A stretch of DNA of 12,086 nucleotides from Hyphomicrobiales bacterium (GTDB lineage Bacteria > Pseudomonadota > Alphaproteobacteria > Rhizobiales > Beijerinckiaceae): the NCBI GenBank assembly GCA_028290125.1, contig JAQGKM010000363.1, forward strand, positions 1-12,086. Reading direction: 5' to 3'. The first letter of the stretch is position 1. Each line of letters opens with the position of its first letter. Of this stretch, positions 1 through 7,547 are shown piece by piece. Below the pieces are notes generated by a model, which was not told the origin of the DNA, made no database searches, and was given only the letters and a program-made list of their open reading frames with translations. A program made the position numbers and the translations under genes.

Positions 1-442
1 TCTTCTGCCTGGCTTTGCGGCCAGGTGGCCAAGTAACCCGTCAAAAGACGTGAAGACCGGAAGTCGCTCGCGGTTGTTGGTGACAACGTCGCCGCCGGTG
101 TGCGGTTTATAGGTGCCACCTCAGCCAGCTGTCAACCGGGCTTTCGTAAAAAGTTCAAGAATCTCGAATCCCCCTCTGCGGCGTCGATTTCACCGCCACG
201 GGAGGCGCCGCAATTGGGCCATTTTCGATGCGCTTCTAAAGCCTGCGGCGGCTGGCTTCAGGCGCGTGCGCGGACGGTCGAAGGCTTCTCCGATTGACGA
301 TTGGAAGCGGCGGCGGCATGGTCGAGCGGCGCCGGGGAAGCGCTGCTTCGGCCCCGCGCGTGCTTTGCCGGACCGCCGGTCGGACTTCCCTGCGGAGATG
401 GTCTCATCCCGCATCCGAGAGACAGGTTCTATAAGGACGCAG
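1..442. other. Gene-free leader before the M23 peptidase
   Basis: No gene is supported here. All three forward frames at the left edge close quickly (first stops at 34-36, 49-51 and 109-111), so at most a few codons of an upstream gene could be present. A small hairpin CCTGGC/GCCAGG lies at 8-13 and 20-25 with a 6-base loop but no T-run behind it. A second, GTTGT/ACAAC, lies at 73-77 and 83-87. An AT-rich TTTATA at 106-111 stands about 18-20 bases after a GTGACAAC stretch, so it could be a weak promoter, but the spacing and match are poor. The frame of the peptidase stays open back to 113, but that part would code for an arginine-rich stretch with no domain-like character. Confidence 0.5.
433..437 (+). 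promoter_or_regulatory. Ribosome binding site AAGGA that sets the M23 peptidase start
   Basis: AAGGA lies 5 bases before the ATG at 443. It is the best Shine-Dalgarno match near any candidate start of this frame, so 443 is preferred over the in-frame ATG at 398 and the far upstream ATG at 113. Confidence 0.65.
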
Positions 443-2503
443 ATGGCGGTTCGCCGGTACCCAATGCAACGCCGTCGCGACCGGCGCGCCGAGGCTCCCG
501 ACCTCGGCCACGCCCCGCCGATCGAGGCGGATGGCGAGGAGCACAGCGCCCTCGAGCATCGCCGCGTCTCGACGCGCTGGCTTCTTGGTACCGTGCTGAC
601 CGGCTTTGCAGGCGTCACGCTCATTGGCGCGGCCATCTATGCCGCCTTCGACAAGGAATCCCGCTTCGCCGAGGCGCCGGTCGCCGCGAGCCTGCGCCGC
701 GACGCCGCCACGGGTGATTTCGTCAATCCCGGCAAGGGCGACCGGCTGGTGAAGCCGATCGACATCGCGGCCGGCAAGCAGACCTTCAAGACGCCGACCA
801 CGATCAGCATCGGCGAGCGCGAGTTCGTGCGCGTGCGCGGTTTCACCCGCGTCGCCACCAACCTGCTGGTCACCAGCGCCGGCTACGCCGACGAAGTGCC
901 GGCCTTCAACCCGTTGCGTCTTCTCTCGGACGCCCGCAACCCGCTCGAAGGCGTGCCGCCGCCCGAACCCGCGCCGCTGCGCGACGACGCCGAGGTCGCC
1001 TTCACGACGCGCGACCTCGCGTCGCTCGCGGCCTCCGACAATGGCCCGATGCTGACGCTCGACGAAATTCAGGCTCAGATCGCCGAGCATATCCGCAGCA
1101 CCGCGCTCGCCGCCGGCCAGCGCCCGCTCGCCTTGCCGCCCCAGCTTCTCCTGATGCGCACCAGCCGCGCGAGCCTCGATCCCTCGGGCGGTCTGGGCTA
1201 CGCCGGCGCGACGTCGTCCGTCATGGCGCCGTTTTCGTCGATCGAAGTCCGCATGGTGCCCGAGAACGTCACGGACGTGCCGCGCTCGCCTCCCTCGCAG
1301 CAGGGCCAGAACGACGAACGCCTGCTCGTGGTCCGCAAGAGCGAGACCATCGAGGACGTGCTGCGCGGCGCCGGCGTCATGCGCGAGCAGATTCCCCGCA
1401 TCGTCGCGGCGCTCGGCCCCGCCGGACGCGGCCTGACGGAGGGACAGAAGATCAAGGTGCTGTTCGACGACCTCGACGGCACCGGCCGCATGGGCCAGAT
1501 CGCGCGGCTGTCGATCTATGTCGACGAGGAGCCATCGGCCACCATCGCGGCCAATGACGGCGGCGCCTATGTCGCGGTGGCCCGCGTCGAGGATGGCAAG
1601 AAGCCCGTGAAGGCGAAGGCCAGCGACGACGACGACGATGAGGACGAAGATTCCGGCGGCATGCGGCTCTACGATTCGCTCTACGAAACATCGCTGAAGC
1701 AGGAGCTGCCAAAACCGCTGATCGGCGATCTCGTGCGCGTCTTCGCCAATGACGTCGACTTCCAGCGGCCCGTTGCGGCGGGCGATTCCTTCGAGGCTTT
1801 CTACGAAGACAATGATGAGCCGGATTCGCGCAACGACCTGCTCTACGCCTCGATCACGACGCGCGGCGAGACGTTCCGCTATTACCGCTTCCAGGCGCCC
1901 GACGACGGCTCGCTCGACTATTACGACGAGAACGGACGCTCGACGCGCAAATTCCTGATCCGCAAGCCGATCGCGACGGGCGAACAGCGTTCGAGCTTCG
2001 GCATGCGCCGCCATCCCATCCTGCGCTATACGCGCATGCACACCGGCGTCGACTGGGCAGCGCCCATCGGCACGCCGATCTTCGCGTCGGGCAACGGCAC
2101 GGTGATCAAGGCGGCGCGTGAATCCGGCTATGGCAATCGCGTCGAGATCCAGCACGCCAACGGCTATGTCACGACCTACAACCATCTCACCGGCTTCGCC
2201 CGCGGGATGGTCGAGGGGGCGCGGGTCCGCCAGGGACAGGTCGTGGGATTCCTGGGCATGACCGGCCTCGCGACCGGACCGCATCTGCACTACGAAGTCA
2301 TCGTCAACGGACATTTCGTCGACCCGCTGCGCGTGAAGTTGGCGCGCACGCGTGAACTCGACGCGCGCATGCTCAACACGTTCAAGAAAGAGCGCAACCG
2401 GATCGACGGTCTCATCGCCAAGGCGCCGAATGTGGCGCGCGTTGCGCCAGCCACCCGCGCCGACATCCGGCCGGAGGTGATCCGAGCCGGCGTCACGCGT
2501 TGA
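443..2503 (+). CDS. Membrane-anchored M23 family metallopeptidase (MepM-like)
   Basis: A 686-residue envelope protein, probably a peptidoglycan endopeptidase. Residues 1-45 are charged and basic, then one hydrophobic segment at about 46-68 anchors the protein, with the rest expected in the periplasm. Residues about 291-375 resemble the LysM/OapA-like part of MepM (YebA). An acidic run sits at 395-403. Residues about 407-500 match the second N-terminal domain of MepM/Csd3. The M23 (LytM) domain spans about 510-625, with zinc ligands H533 and D537 (HTGVD) and H616 of HLH, and a further catalytic His at H581. The full ligand set suggests an active enzyme, unlike EnvC- or NlpD-type activators. 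The start is set by AAGGA at 433-437. Its stop overlaps the next gene. The physiological substrate (cell separation or wall growth) is inferred from the family. Confidence 0.9.
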   Translation: MAVRRYPMQRRRDRRAEAPDLGHAPPIEADGEEHSALEHRRVSTRWLLGTVLTGFAGVTLIGAAIYAAFDKESRFAEAPVAASLRRDAATGDFVNPGKGDRLVKPIDIAAGKQTFKTPTTISIGEREFVRVRGFTRVATNLLVTSAGYADEVPAFNPLRLLSDARNPLEGVPPPEPAPLRDDAEVAFTTRDLASLAASDNGPMLTLDEIQAQIAEHIRSTALAAGQRPLALPPQLLLMRTSRASLDPSGGLGYAGATSSVMAPFSSIEVRMVPENVTDVPRSPPSQQGQNDERLLVVRKSETIEDVLRGAGVMREQIPRIVAALGPAGRGLTEGQKIKVLFDDLDGTGRMGQIARLSIYVDEEPSATIAANDGGAYVAVARVEDGKKPVKAKASDDDDDEDEDSGGMRLYDSLYETSLKQELPKPLIGDLVRVFANDVDFQRPVAAGDSFEAFYEDNDEPDSRNDLLYASITTRGETFRYYRFQAPDDGSLDYYDENGRSTRKFLIRKPIATGEQRSSFGMRRHPILRYTRMHTGVDWAAPIGTPIFASGNGTVIKAARESGYGNRVEIQHANGYVTTYNHLTGFARGMVEGARVRQGQVVGFLGMTGLATGPHLHYEVIVNGHFVDPLRVKLARTRELDARMLNTFKKERNRIDGLIAKAPNVARVAPATRADIRPEVIRAGVTR

Positions 2504-3414
2504 ACGAACTTCTGACAATCAACATTCCGGTCTTCCTGCTGCTGGCGATCGGCTATGCGGCGGCGCTGTTTGGCCTGCTCGACCGGCGGGCGAGCGAAGG
2601 CCTGTCGGAATTCGTGTTCAGCCTCGCGACGCCCGCGCTCGTCCTGCGCACCATGACCAGCGCGACGCTGCCGCCCTCGCAGCCGTGGGGCTATTGGGCC
2701 GCTTATTTCATCGGCGTCGCAATTGTGTGGGCGATCGGCATGTGGCTCGCGCAGCGCTGGCACGAACGCTCTTACGGAGAAAGCGTCGTCGCGGGCTTTT
2801 CGTCCGGTCAGGCCAATACGGTGCTGGTCGGCATTCCGGTGATCTTGCAAGCGTTCGGCGATGCCGGCGCCGCGCCGCTGTTCCTGCTCATCGCCGTGCA
2901 TCTGCCCGTGACCATGACGGTCGCGACGCTGCTCTACGAAGGCCGCGCGGGCGTGCACTGGTTTCAAATCGCCCGGCGCCTTGCGCTGCATCCGATCCTC
3001 CTCGCGCTGTTCGCCGGCGTGCTGCTGCGCAGCTTCGGCGTGACGCCGTCCGGACCGGTCAAGATGGTCATCGATGGACTCGGCAATGCCGCCTCGCCCT
3101 GCGCGCTGATCGCCATGGGGCTCGCGCTCCAGCAATATGGCATGCGTTCCAGCTGGCGCGAGACGCTGCCGGTGGTGGCGCTGAAACTGATCGTGCATCC
3201 GGCCATCGTCTATGTGCTGGCGTTCCATGTCTTCGACATGCCGCGCGTCTGGGCCGGAGTCGCGACGCTGTTCGCCGCCATGCCGACGGGCGTCAACGCC
3301 TTCCTGTTCGCCGCGCGCTACCGTGTCGCCGAGCCGCTGGCGTCGAGCGCCATCGCGCTATCGACCGCGCTGGCGCTGATCACGACCCTGTTCTGGATCT
3401 GGGTGGTGCTGTGA
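2500..3414 (+). CDS. AEC-family (auxin efflux carrier-like) transporter
   Basis: A 304-residue inner-membrane protein with about ten hydrophobic segments (roughly 5-25, 35-52, 66-86, 98-118, 126-146, 164-181, 196-212, 225-245, 250-272, 283-303), the usual AEC layout and length. Family features are the opening IPVFLLLAIGYA, the half-repeat motif GQANTVLVGIP (103-113) and the region around N196-G207 (ASPCALIAMG). Bacterial members export or import small organic acids such as malate or malonate; the substrate here cannot be read. The start is TTG at 2500, overlapping the peptidase stop as TTGA. No other start codon lies upstream in frame within the last codons of the peptidase gene, and the nearest GGAGG (2473-2477) is too far for normal initiation, so translation by coupling to the upstream gene is likely. 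Confidence 0.87.
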   Translation: MNELLTINIPVFLLLAIGYAAALFGLLDRRASEGLSEFVFSLATPALVLRTMTSATLPPSQPWGYWAAYFIGVAIVWAIGMWLAQRWHERSYGESVVAGFSSGQANTVLVGIPVILQAFGDAGAAPLFLLIAVHLPVTMTVATLLYEGRAGVHWFQIARRLALHPILLALFAGVLLRSFGVTPSGPVKMVIDGLGNAASPCALIAMGLALQQYGMRSSWRETLPVVALKLIVHPAIVYVLAFHVFDMPRVWAGVATLFAAMPTGVNAFLFAARYRVAEPLASSAIALSTALALITTLFWIWVVL

Positions 3415-4613
3415 CGACGCAACCGCCACACCAGGGGATCGCACGCGGCGCGCCGGCTTTCCGGCGCGCGAGCGTCGCGCTTTTTCTGGCGGGCTTCTCG
3501 ACCTTTTCGTTGCTCTATTGCGTACAGCCGCTGCTGCCGGTCTTCGCCGAAGAATTCAACGTCAGCCCGGCGCAGAGCGCGCTCACCATGTCGCTTGCGA
3601 CCGCGCTGCTCGCCTTTGCGATCCTTTGCGCGGCGGTGCTGTCAGAAGGTTTCGGGCGGCGCAACGTCATGTTCGTGTCGATGATCTCCGCTGCGGTGAT
3701 GACCATTGCGGCGGCCTTGGCGCCGGGCTGGACGATGCTGCTCGTCCTGCGCGCCGTCACGGGCTTCGTGCTCGGCGGCGTGCCGGCCGTCGCGATGACG
3801 TGGCTCGCCGAAGAACTCGAGCCGCGCAGCGCCGGATACGCCATGGGGCTTTATGTCGGCGGCACCGCTTTCGGCGGCATGGCGGGACGCGTCGGCGCCG
3901 GCATACTGACCGAGTTCTTCGGCTGGCGCTGGGCGCTCGGCGTGTTTGGCGTCACCGGAATGCTCGCCGCCATCGGCTTCGTGCTGCTGCTGCCGCCGTC
4001 GCGCAATTTCGTGCGGCGCACGCAGTTCGATCCCGTGTTCCACCTGCGCGCCTGGCTCATTCACCTCGCCGCGCCGGGCTTGCGCATGGCGTTCCTCATC
4101 GCCTTCACGGGCATGGGCGCCTTCATCACCATCTTCAACTACGTCGGCTTCCATCTCACCGCCCCGCCCTACCGGCTCGGGCAGAGCGACATGGGGCTGC
4201 TGTTCCTCGTCTACATTTTCGGCATCGCCTCGTCGTCCGTCGCCGGACCGCTGACCGACCGCTTCGGCCGCCGGCTTGTGCTGCCGGCCGGCCTGCTGCT
4301 CATGGCCGCGGGGGTCGCGCTGACGCTGCTCGCGCCGCTTGCCGCCGTGATCGCCGGCATCGTCGTGCTCGCGATCGGATTTTTCTTTGCGCATTCCATC
4401 GCCAGCGCCACGGTCGGGATCTTCGCCCGGCAGTCGAAGGGCCACGCCTCGTCGCTCTACCTGCTGAGCTATTACGCGGGCTCTAGCCTCGCCGGCTGGA
4501 TCGGGGGCTGGTTCTATGCGGCCGGCGAATGGCCCGCTGTCGCGGGCTTCACGCTCGCGCTGCTCGGCGTCGCGCTCGCCGCGTCCCTGCGGATCAACGC
4601 GCTGACGCGCTAG
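3411..4613 (+). CDS. MFS transporter, YnfM-like drug/solute exporter
   Basis: A 400-residue major facilitator protein with about twelve membrane segments. The N-terminal segment FSLLYCVQPLLPVFAEEF (33-50) is typical of the YnfM branch of bacterial exporters. Motif A appears in both halves: LSEGFGRRNVM (77-87) after segment 2, and GPLTDRFGRRLVL (279-291) after segment 8, consistent with the two six-helix bundles. Substrate unknown; YnfM relatives are annotated as drug or arabinose-type exporters, but that does not transfer safely. Translation most likely starts at GTG 3411, which overlaps the AEC stop as GTGA. The frame is open far upstream to 2685, but that part lies inside the AEC gene and is arginine-rich shadow sequence. 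The stop TAG overlaps the gluQ stop on the other strand. Confidence 0.87.
   Translation: MTTQPPHQGIARGAPAFRRASVALFLAGFSTFSLLYCVQPLLPVFAEEFNVSPAQSALTMSLATALLAFAILCAAVLSEGFGRRNVMFVSMISAAVMTIAAALAPGWTMLLVLRAVTGFVLGGVPAVAMTWLAEELEPRSAGYAMGLYVGGTAFGGMAGRVGAGILTEFFGWRWALGVFGVTGMLAAIGFVLLLPPSRNFVRRTQFDPVFHLRAWLIHLAAPGLRMAFLIAFTGMGAFITIFNYVGFHLTAPPYRLGQSDMGLLFLVYIFGIASSSVAGPLTDRFGRRLVLPAGLLLMAAGVALTLLAPLAAVIAGIVVLAIGFFFAHSIASATVGIFARQSKGHASSLYLLSYYAGSSLAGWIGGWFYAAGEWPAVAGFTLALLGVALAASLRINALTR
4610..4613. other. Shared palindromic stop CTAG of two convergent genes
   Basis: TAG at 4611-4613 ends the MFS gene on the plus strand, and the reverse complement of 4610-4612 is TAG, the stop of gluQ on the minus strand. 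There is no room for a conventional terminator between the two genes, so transcripts must overlap at their 3' ends. Confidence 0.9.
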
Positions 4614-5542
4614 CTTGAAAAGCCCAGGCGACGGCGGACGTCCTGCGCGGTGACGCCCTCGGCGCGCAACGACCGCAGCGATTTGGCGCGCGTGCTTTTC
4701 GAGAGCTTCTGCCCGGTGGCGTCGCGCAGCAAGTCGTGGTGCCGGTAGCGCGGCGCCGGCAGGTCGAGCAACGCCTGCAGGAGTCGATGCAGGCTCGTCG
4801 CATCGAACAGATCCTTGCCGCGCACCACGTCGGTGATCCCCTGTCGCGCATCGTCGACGACGACGCTGATGTGGTAGCTCGTCGGGATGTCTTTCCGCGC
4901 CAGCACGGCGTCGCCCCAGAGCTGCGGCTCTGCGCGCACGTCGCGGCCCTCCTCGCCTTCGCCGAATTCACACCACGCGAGCAGCATGCCGGCCTCGCTC
5001 ACCGCCTGCCCCATGTCGAGCCGCAAGGCGGCGTGCTGGCCCGAGGCGAGACGCCGTTCGCGTTCCTCGAGCGGCAGGTGGCGGCAAGTGCCGGGATAGA
5101 TCGGGCCGCCGTCGGGATCGCGCGGCCAGTCCCGCACGCCGCTAACGACGCGCGAGATCTCCAGACGCGAACAGAAGCAGGGATACAGCAGGCCACGATC
5201 CTGCAGCCGCTCGACCGCCGAAGCGTAGAGCGAGAAATGCTCGGACTGGCGTAACACCGGCTGCTCCCAGGCAAGACCAAGCCAGTCGAGATCCTCGAAG
5301 ATCGCCTGCTCGAATTCGGGGCGGCAGCGGTCGAGGTCGATGTCCTCGAGCCGAAGCAGGAAGCGTCCGTCGCGCTGGCGGGCCATGTCGGCATTGCGCA
5401 GCGCCGAATAGGCGTGGCCGATGTGCAGGTGTCCGTTCGGCGAGGGCGCGAAGCGGAACACCGGTCGATGGTCGCCCTCGCGCTTCGCCTGGGGCTCTGG
5501 CTTGGCCCCGGCGCCCGGGGCGGATGGTGCGGAACTGGTCAT
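4610..5542 (-). CDS. gluQ: Glutamyl-Q tRNA(Asp) synthetase
   Basis: A 310-residue paralogue of glutamyl-tRNA synthetase that attaches glutamate to queuosine in the anticodon of tRNA-Asp. It keeps the class I catalytic core: the HIGH signature in FAPSPNGHLHIGH (31-43) and the KLSKS loop at 279-283. It lacks the C-terminal anticodon-binding domain of true GluRS, as expected from the length. The zinc site that marks GluQ is present: C122, C124, Y149 and C153 (CFC, then YPGTC). Residues 1-27 form a Pro/Ala-rich extension that could be trimmed if translation starts later; only a weak purine tract precedes ATG 5542. The gene ends tail-to-tail with the MFS gene, sharing CTAG. Its common partner in gammaproteobacteria, dksA, is not next to it here. 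Confidence 0.95.
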   Translation of the reverse strand: MTSSAPSAPGAGAKPEPQAKREGDHRPVFRFAPSPNGHLHIGHAYSALRNADMARQRDGRFLLRLEDIDLDRCRPEFEQAIFEDLDWLGLAWEQPVLRQSEHFSLYASAVERLQDRGLLYPCFCSRLEISRVVSGVRDWPRDPDGGPIYPGTCRHLPLEERERRLASGQHAALRLDMGQAVSEAGMLLAWCEFGEGEEGRDVRAEPQLWGDAVLARKDIPTSYHISVVVDDARQGITDVVRGKDLFDATSLHRLLQALLDLPAPRYRHHDLLRDATGQKLSKSTRAKSLRSLRAEGVTAQDVRRRLGFSS

Positions 5543-5599
5543 CTACGACGGCTCACCCCGAATTCCTTGCCAGAGCCTATATGTAGTCCGCCCCTGCGC

Positions 5600-5625
5600 A
5601 TTTCGTAGCGTGGGCCCGACGAAAT
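5600..5625. promoter_or_regulatory. 7-bp inverted repeat in the gluQ / hydrolase divergent gap
   Basis: ATTTCGT at 5600-5606 and ACGAAAT at 5619-5625 are perfect complements separated by 12 bases. The centre-to-centre spacing of 19 bases, close to two helical turns, would suit a dimeric repressor. It lies in the divergent gap (5543-5734), upstream of both genes. Whether it is an operator is inference. Confidence 0.35.
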
Positions 5626-5663
5626 ACACATGCAAAACGTCTCACGCCGTCGCAAGTCTCGAA

Positions 5664-5698
5664 AGGCTTGACGGCCGGGGCCGCGAGGAGGCAAGCCT
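5664..5698. repeat. Imperfect stem-loop AGGCTTG/CAAGCCT before the hydrolase
   Basis: AGGCTTG (5664-5670) and CAAGCCT (5692-5698) are perfect 7-base complements enclosing a 21-base loop that itself contains CGGCC/GGCCG. It lies 37 bases before the hydrolase start. No T-run follows, so it is not a standard terminator. Confidence 0.35.
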
Positions 5699-5723
5699 CG
5701 GGCCTTGATTTCAGGACGGCGAT

Positions 5724-5727
5724 GGAG
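5724..5727 (+). promoter_or_regulatory. Ribosome binding site GGAG of the hydrolase
   Basis: GGAG ends 7 bases before ATG 5735. It supports that start over the in-frame ATG at 5705, which would add ten residues of no family character. Confidence 0.6.
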
Positions 5728-5734
5728 ACCGGAC

Positions 5735-6415
5735 ATGGCGACGACGATCGATGGCCCGCGCCTCAATCCGGCGAACGGCCCGGCCAGACAACTGGTGGTG
5801 TTCATCCACGGCTTCGGCGCCGATGGACAGGATCTGATCGAGCTCGGCGCGCAATGGCGTCAGCTCCTCCCGCACGCGGCCTTCGTGTCGCCCCATGCGC
5901 CCGATCGCTGCCTGCAGTCGCCGAACGGGCGTCAGTGGTTTCCGCTCTACACCCGCGCGCCGGACGAACGCTGGACCGGCGCCGTGGCGGCGCGCCCGGC
6001 CTTCGACGCGTTTCTCGACGCTGAACTTGCCAGGCATGGGCTCGACGATTCGAGCCTTGCGCTGGTCGGTTTCAGCCAGGGCACGATGATGGCCCTGCAC
6101 GTCGGTCTGCGGCGCAAGCTCGCGCCGGCGGCGATCCTCGGCTATTCCGGCGTGATCGTCGGCCCCGAGCATCTCGATGAGGCGAGCGCCCGCAATGCCC
6201 GCGGCGAGACGCCGCCGGTTCTGCTGGTGCATGGCGACCGCGACGAAGTCATCCCGCCCGACGCCCTCTTCATGACGACGGACGCGCTCGGCTCCGCGAA
6301 CATTCCTTGCCAGTGGCACCTGTCGTCGGGCGTGGGCCATGGCATCGACGGCGCGGGCCTGCTTCAGGGCGGCCTGTTCCTCGCCCAGAGCTTCGGCCAG
6401 CGCCTGCCCGGCTGA
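5735..6415 (+). CDS. Alpha/beta hydrolase, phospholipase/carboxylesterase family
   Basis: A 226-residue cytoplasmic serine hydrolase of the carboxylesterase/lysophospholipase family (YpfH-like). The fold markers are in order: the oxyanion-loop HGFGADGQDL (25-34), the nucleophile elbow GFSQG with S114 (112-116), the acid D170 in HGDRDEVIP (166-174) and the catalytic H202 in GVGHGID. The length is typical. Members cleave short-chain esters or lysophospholipids; the natural substrate is not known. It is transcribed away from gluQ and runs toward the desaturase gene, whose stop is 2 bases beyond its own (6416-6417), so the two genes converge with no space for a separate terminator. No signal peptide is seen. 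Confidence 0.88.
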   Translation: MATTIDGPRLNPANGPARQLVVFIHGFGADGQDLIELGAQWRQLLPHAAFVSPHAPDRCLQSPNGRQWFPLYTRAPDERWTGAVAARPAFDAFLDAELARHGLDDSSLALVGFSQGTMMALHVGLRRKLAPAAILGYSGVIVGPEHLDEASARNARGETPPVLLVHGDRDEVIPPDALFMTTDALGSANIPCQWHLSSGVGHGIDGAGLLQGGLFLAQSFGQRLPG

Positions 6416-6417
6416 CG

Positions 6418-7368
6418 TCAGGACGACAGCGCCGGCTCGAAATCGCGGCGGCGTCGCCTTGCGAGATGCGGGACGACGTTCCACACGAGGCCCATGCGCG
6501 CCAGCGCGTGGATGAGCGCGCCGTTCACGTCGACCTCGTACCAGGCGAGCCCGACATGCGCCGCACGCGGGTGGCGGTGATGGTTGTTATGCCAGCCCTC
6601 GCCGAAGGTCAGCAGCGCGAGCAGCGCGTTGTTGCGGCTGTGATCGTGCGCCAGCTCGAACCGCCTCGCGCCGTAGGTGTGCCCGATCGAGGCGAGCGAC
6701 GCGATGGCGTTGAGGACCAGGAACGTCCGCAGGATGCCGCCGATGAGGATCGTTCCGATCGCGTGTTCCACGCCGCCCAGCAGGTAGCCGAAGAGGCCCG
6801 GCAGGACGAAGAACGATGCGCAGAACCAGACCCAGCGCGTGCGGTGGAAGAACATGACGAGCGGATCGTCCAGAAGGTCGCGCGCATAGACCTCGAAATC
6901 GCTGATCGTGTCGTCGAACAGCCAGCCGAGGTGGGCGTGAACCATGCCCCGCAGAAACGACAGCGGTTGGCCGTGACCGTCGAGCGTGGGTGAATGCGGA
7001 TCGCCTGGCGCATCGACATGCGTGTGATGGCGGCGGTGGTTTGCGACCCATTTCACGATGGAGCCCTGGCACGCCATCATGCCGGCGGCGCCCAGCGCAA
7101 AGCGCAGGACGGGGCCGCATTCGAAACTCCTGTGGGAGAAGTGGCGGTGCAGTCCGACGCCCATGCCCACCAGGGTCACGCAGGCCGAGACCGCGAAATA
7201 GGATAATTCGATCGGGCCGGGCTCATTCAGCGCCAGCCACCACAGCGCTAGCGCCGAGCCGCCCGCATTGATGACCAGCAGGAGCCCGGATTCGAAACGT
7301 TTCCGGACAACGATCGGACCGCCCACGATCACGCCAGTCGCCGTGCCCGGGCCCTCGACATTACGCAT
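6418..7368 (-). CDS. Membrane fatty acid (acyl-CoA type) desaturase
   Basis: A 316-residue membrane di-iron desaturase that places a cis double bond, probably delta-9, in an acyl chain. All three histidine boxes are present: HRHFSH (74-79), HRRHH (111-115) and HNNHH (260-264). Another likely iron ligand is H230 in the IGHTYG context, and DHSRNN (241-246) precedes the third box as in the bacterial DesC/acyl-CoA desaturase branch. Hydrophobic pairs lie at about 28-45 and 55-72, and around 180-225. Translation starts at the ATG whose reverse complement is 7366-7368, with GGAG (plus strand CTCC 7377-7380) 8 bases upstream. The same frame stays open to 8409 but that is shadow of the methyltransferase. 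The leader has an unusual nested inverted repeat, which may bear on its control. The electron donor and the precise acyl substrate are not shown. Confidence 0.92.
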   Translation of the reverse strand: MRNVEGPGTATGVIVGGPIVVRKRFESGLLLVINAGGSALALWWLALNEPGPIELSYFAVSACVTLVGMGVGLHRHFSHRSFECGPVLRFALGAAGMMACQGSIVKWVANHRRHHTHVDAPGDPHSPTLDGHGQPLSFLRGMVHAHLGWLFDDTISDFEVYARDLLDDPLVMFFHRTRWVWFCASFFVLPGLFGYLLGGVEHAIGTILIGGILRTFLVLNAIASLASIGHTYGARRFELAHDHSRNNALLALLTFGEGWHNNHHRHPRAAHVGLAWYEVDVNGALIHALARMGLVWNVVPHLARRRRRDFEPALSS

Positions 7369-7410
7369 GTCATAAACTCCACAAACTAAACGCAATTCGA
7401 AACTCGAAAT

Positions 7411-7517
7411 CTGAAAAACTTGGAAAGAAAGGACGTGCGATTGATCGATCCGGCGGCAACGAGCAGCGTCGCCGGATACGGGACGATAAACCCGAAATGA
7501 TTTCCAAAAGTTTTCAG
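7411..7517. repeat. Nested inverted repeats in the desaturase leader
   Basis: The outer arms are 7411-7426 (CTGAAAAACTTGGAAA) and 7501-7517 (TTTCCAAAAGTTTTCAG). They form 15 base pairs with one 1-base bulge (A7418) and one 2-base bulge (A7506-A7507). Inside is an 8-bp perfect GC-rich repeat, ATCCGGCG (7448-7455) with CGCCGGAT (7470-7477), loop 14 bases. A short palindrome GAAATGATTTC lies at 7494-7504. On the minus strand the element would be in the 5' leader or promoter of the desaturase gene, and it is AT-richer than the surrounding coding DNA. It could be a regulatory RNA fold, a set of protein sites, or a small mobile-element remnant with terminal inverted repeats; no flanking target duplication is apparent. 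Confidence 0.6.
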
Positions 7518-7547
7518 GCATCGTTGAAGCTTGACGGACTTCCGGCG

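Noticed and set aside
1..36. Tail of an upstream gene ending at TAA 34-36
   Set aside because: Only eleven codons are in view, with no recognisable C-terminal sequence; it cannot be told from chance.
404..2518. A long minus-strand open frame opposite the M23 peptidase (704 codons)
   Set aside because: It is the reverse shadow of a clearly coding gene in GC-rich DNA; its composition is Arg/Ala/Asp-rich with no domain, and the plus-strand frame has full catalytic motifs.
7119..7403. ATTCGAAAC occurring three times (7119-7127, 7290-7298, 7395-7403), as a possible operator
   Set aside because: Two of the three copies lie inside the desaturase coding region where they encode parts of the protein; no symmetric spacing was seen.
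7448..7477. The ATCCGGCG/CGCCGGAT hairpin as the terminator of the methyltransferase gene
   Set aside because: No T-run follows it in the minus-strand direction, so it is not a standard intrinsic terminator; it is reported instead as part of the nested repeat.
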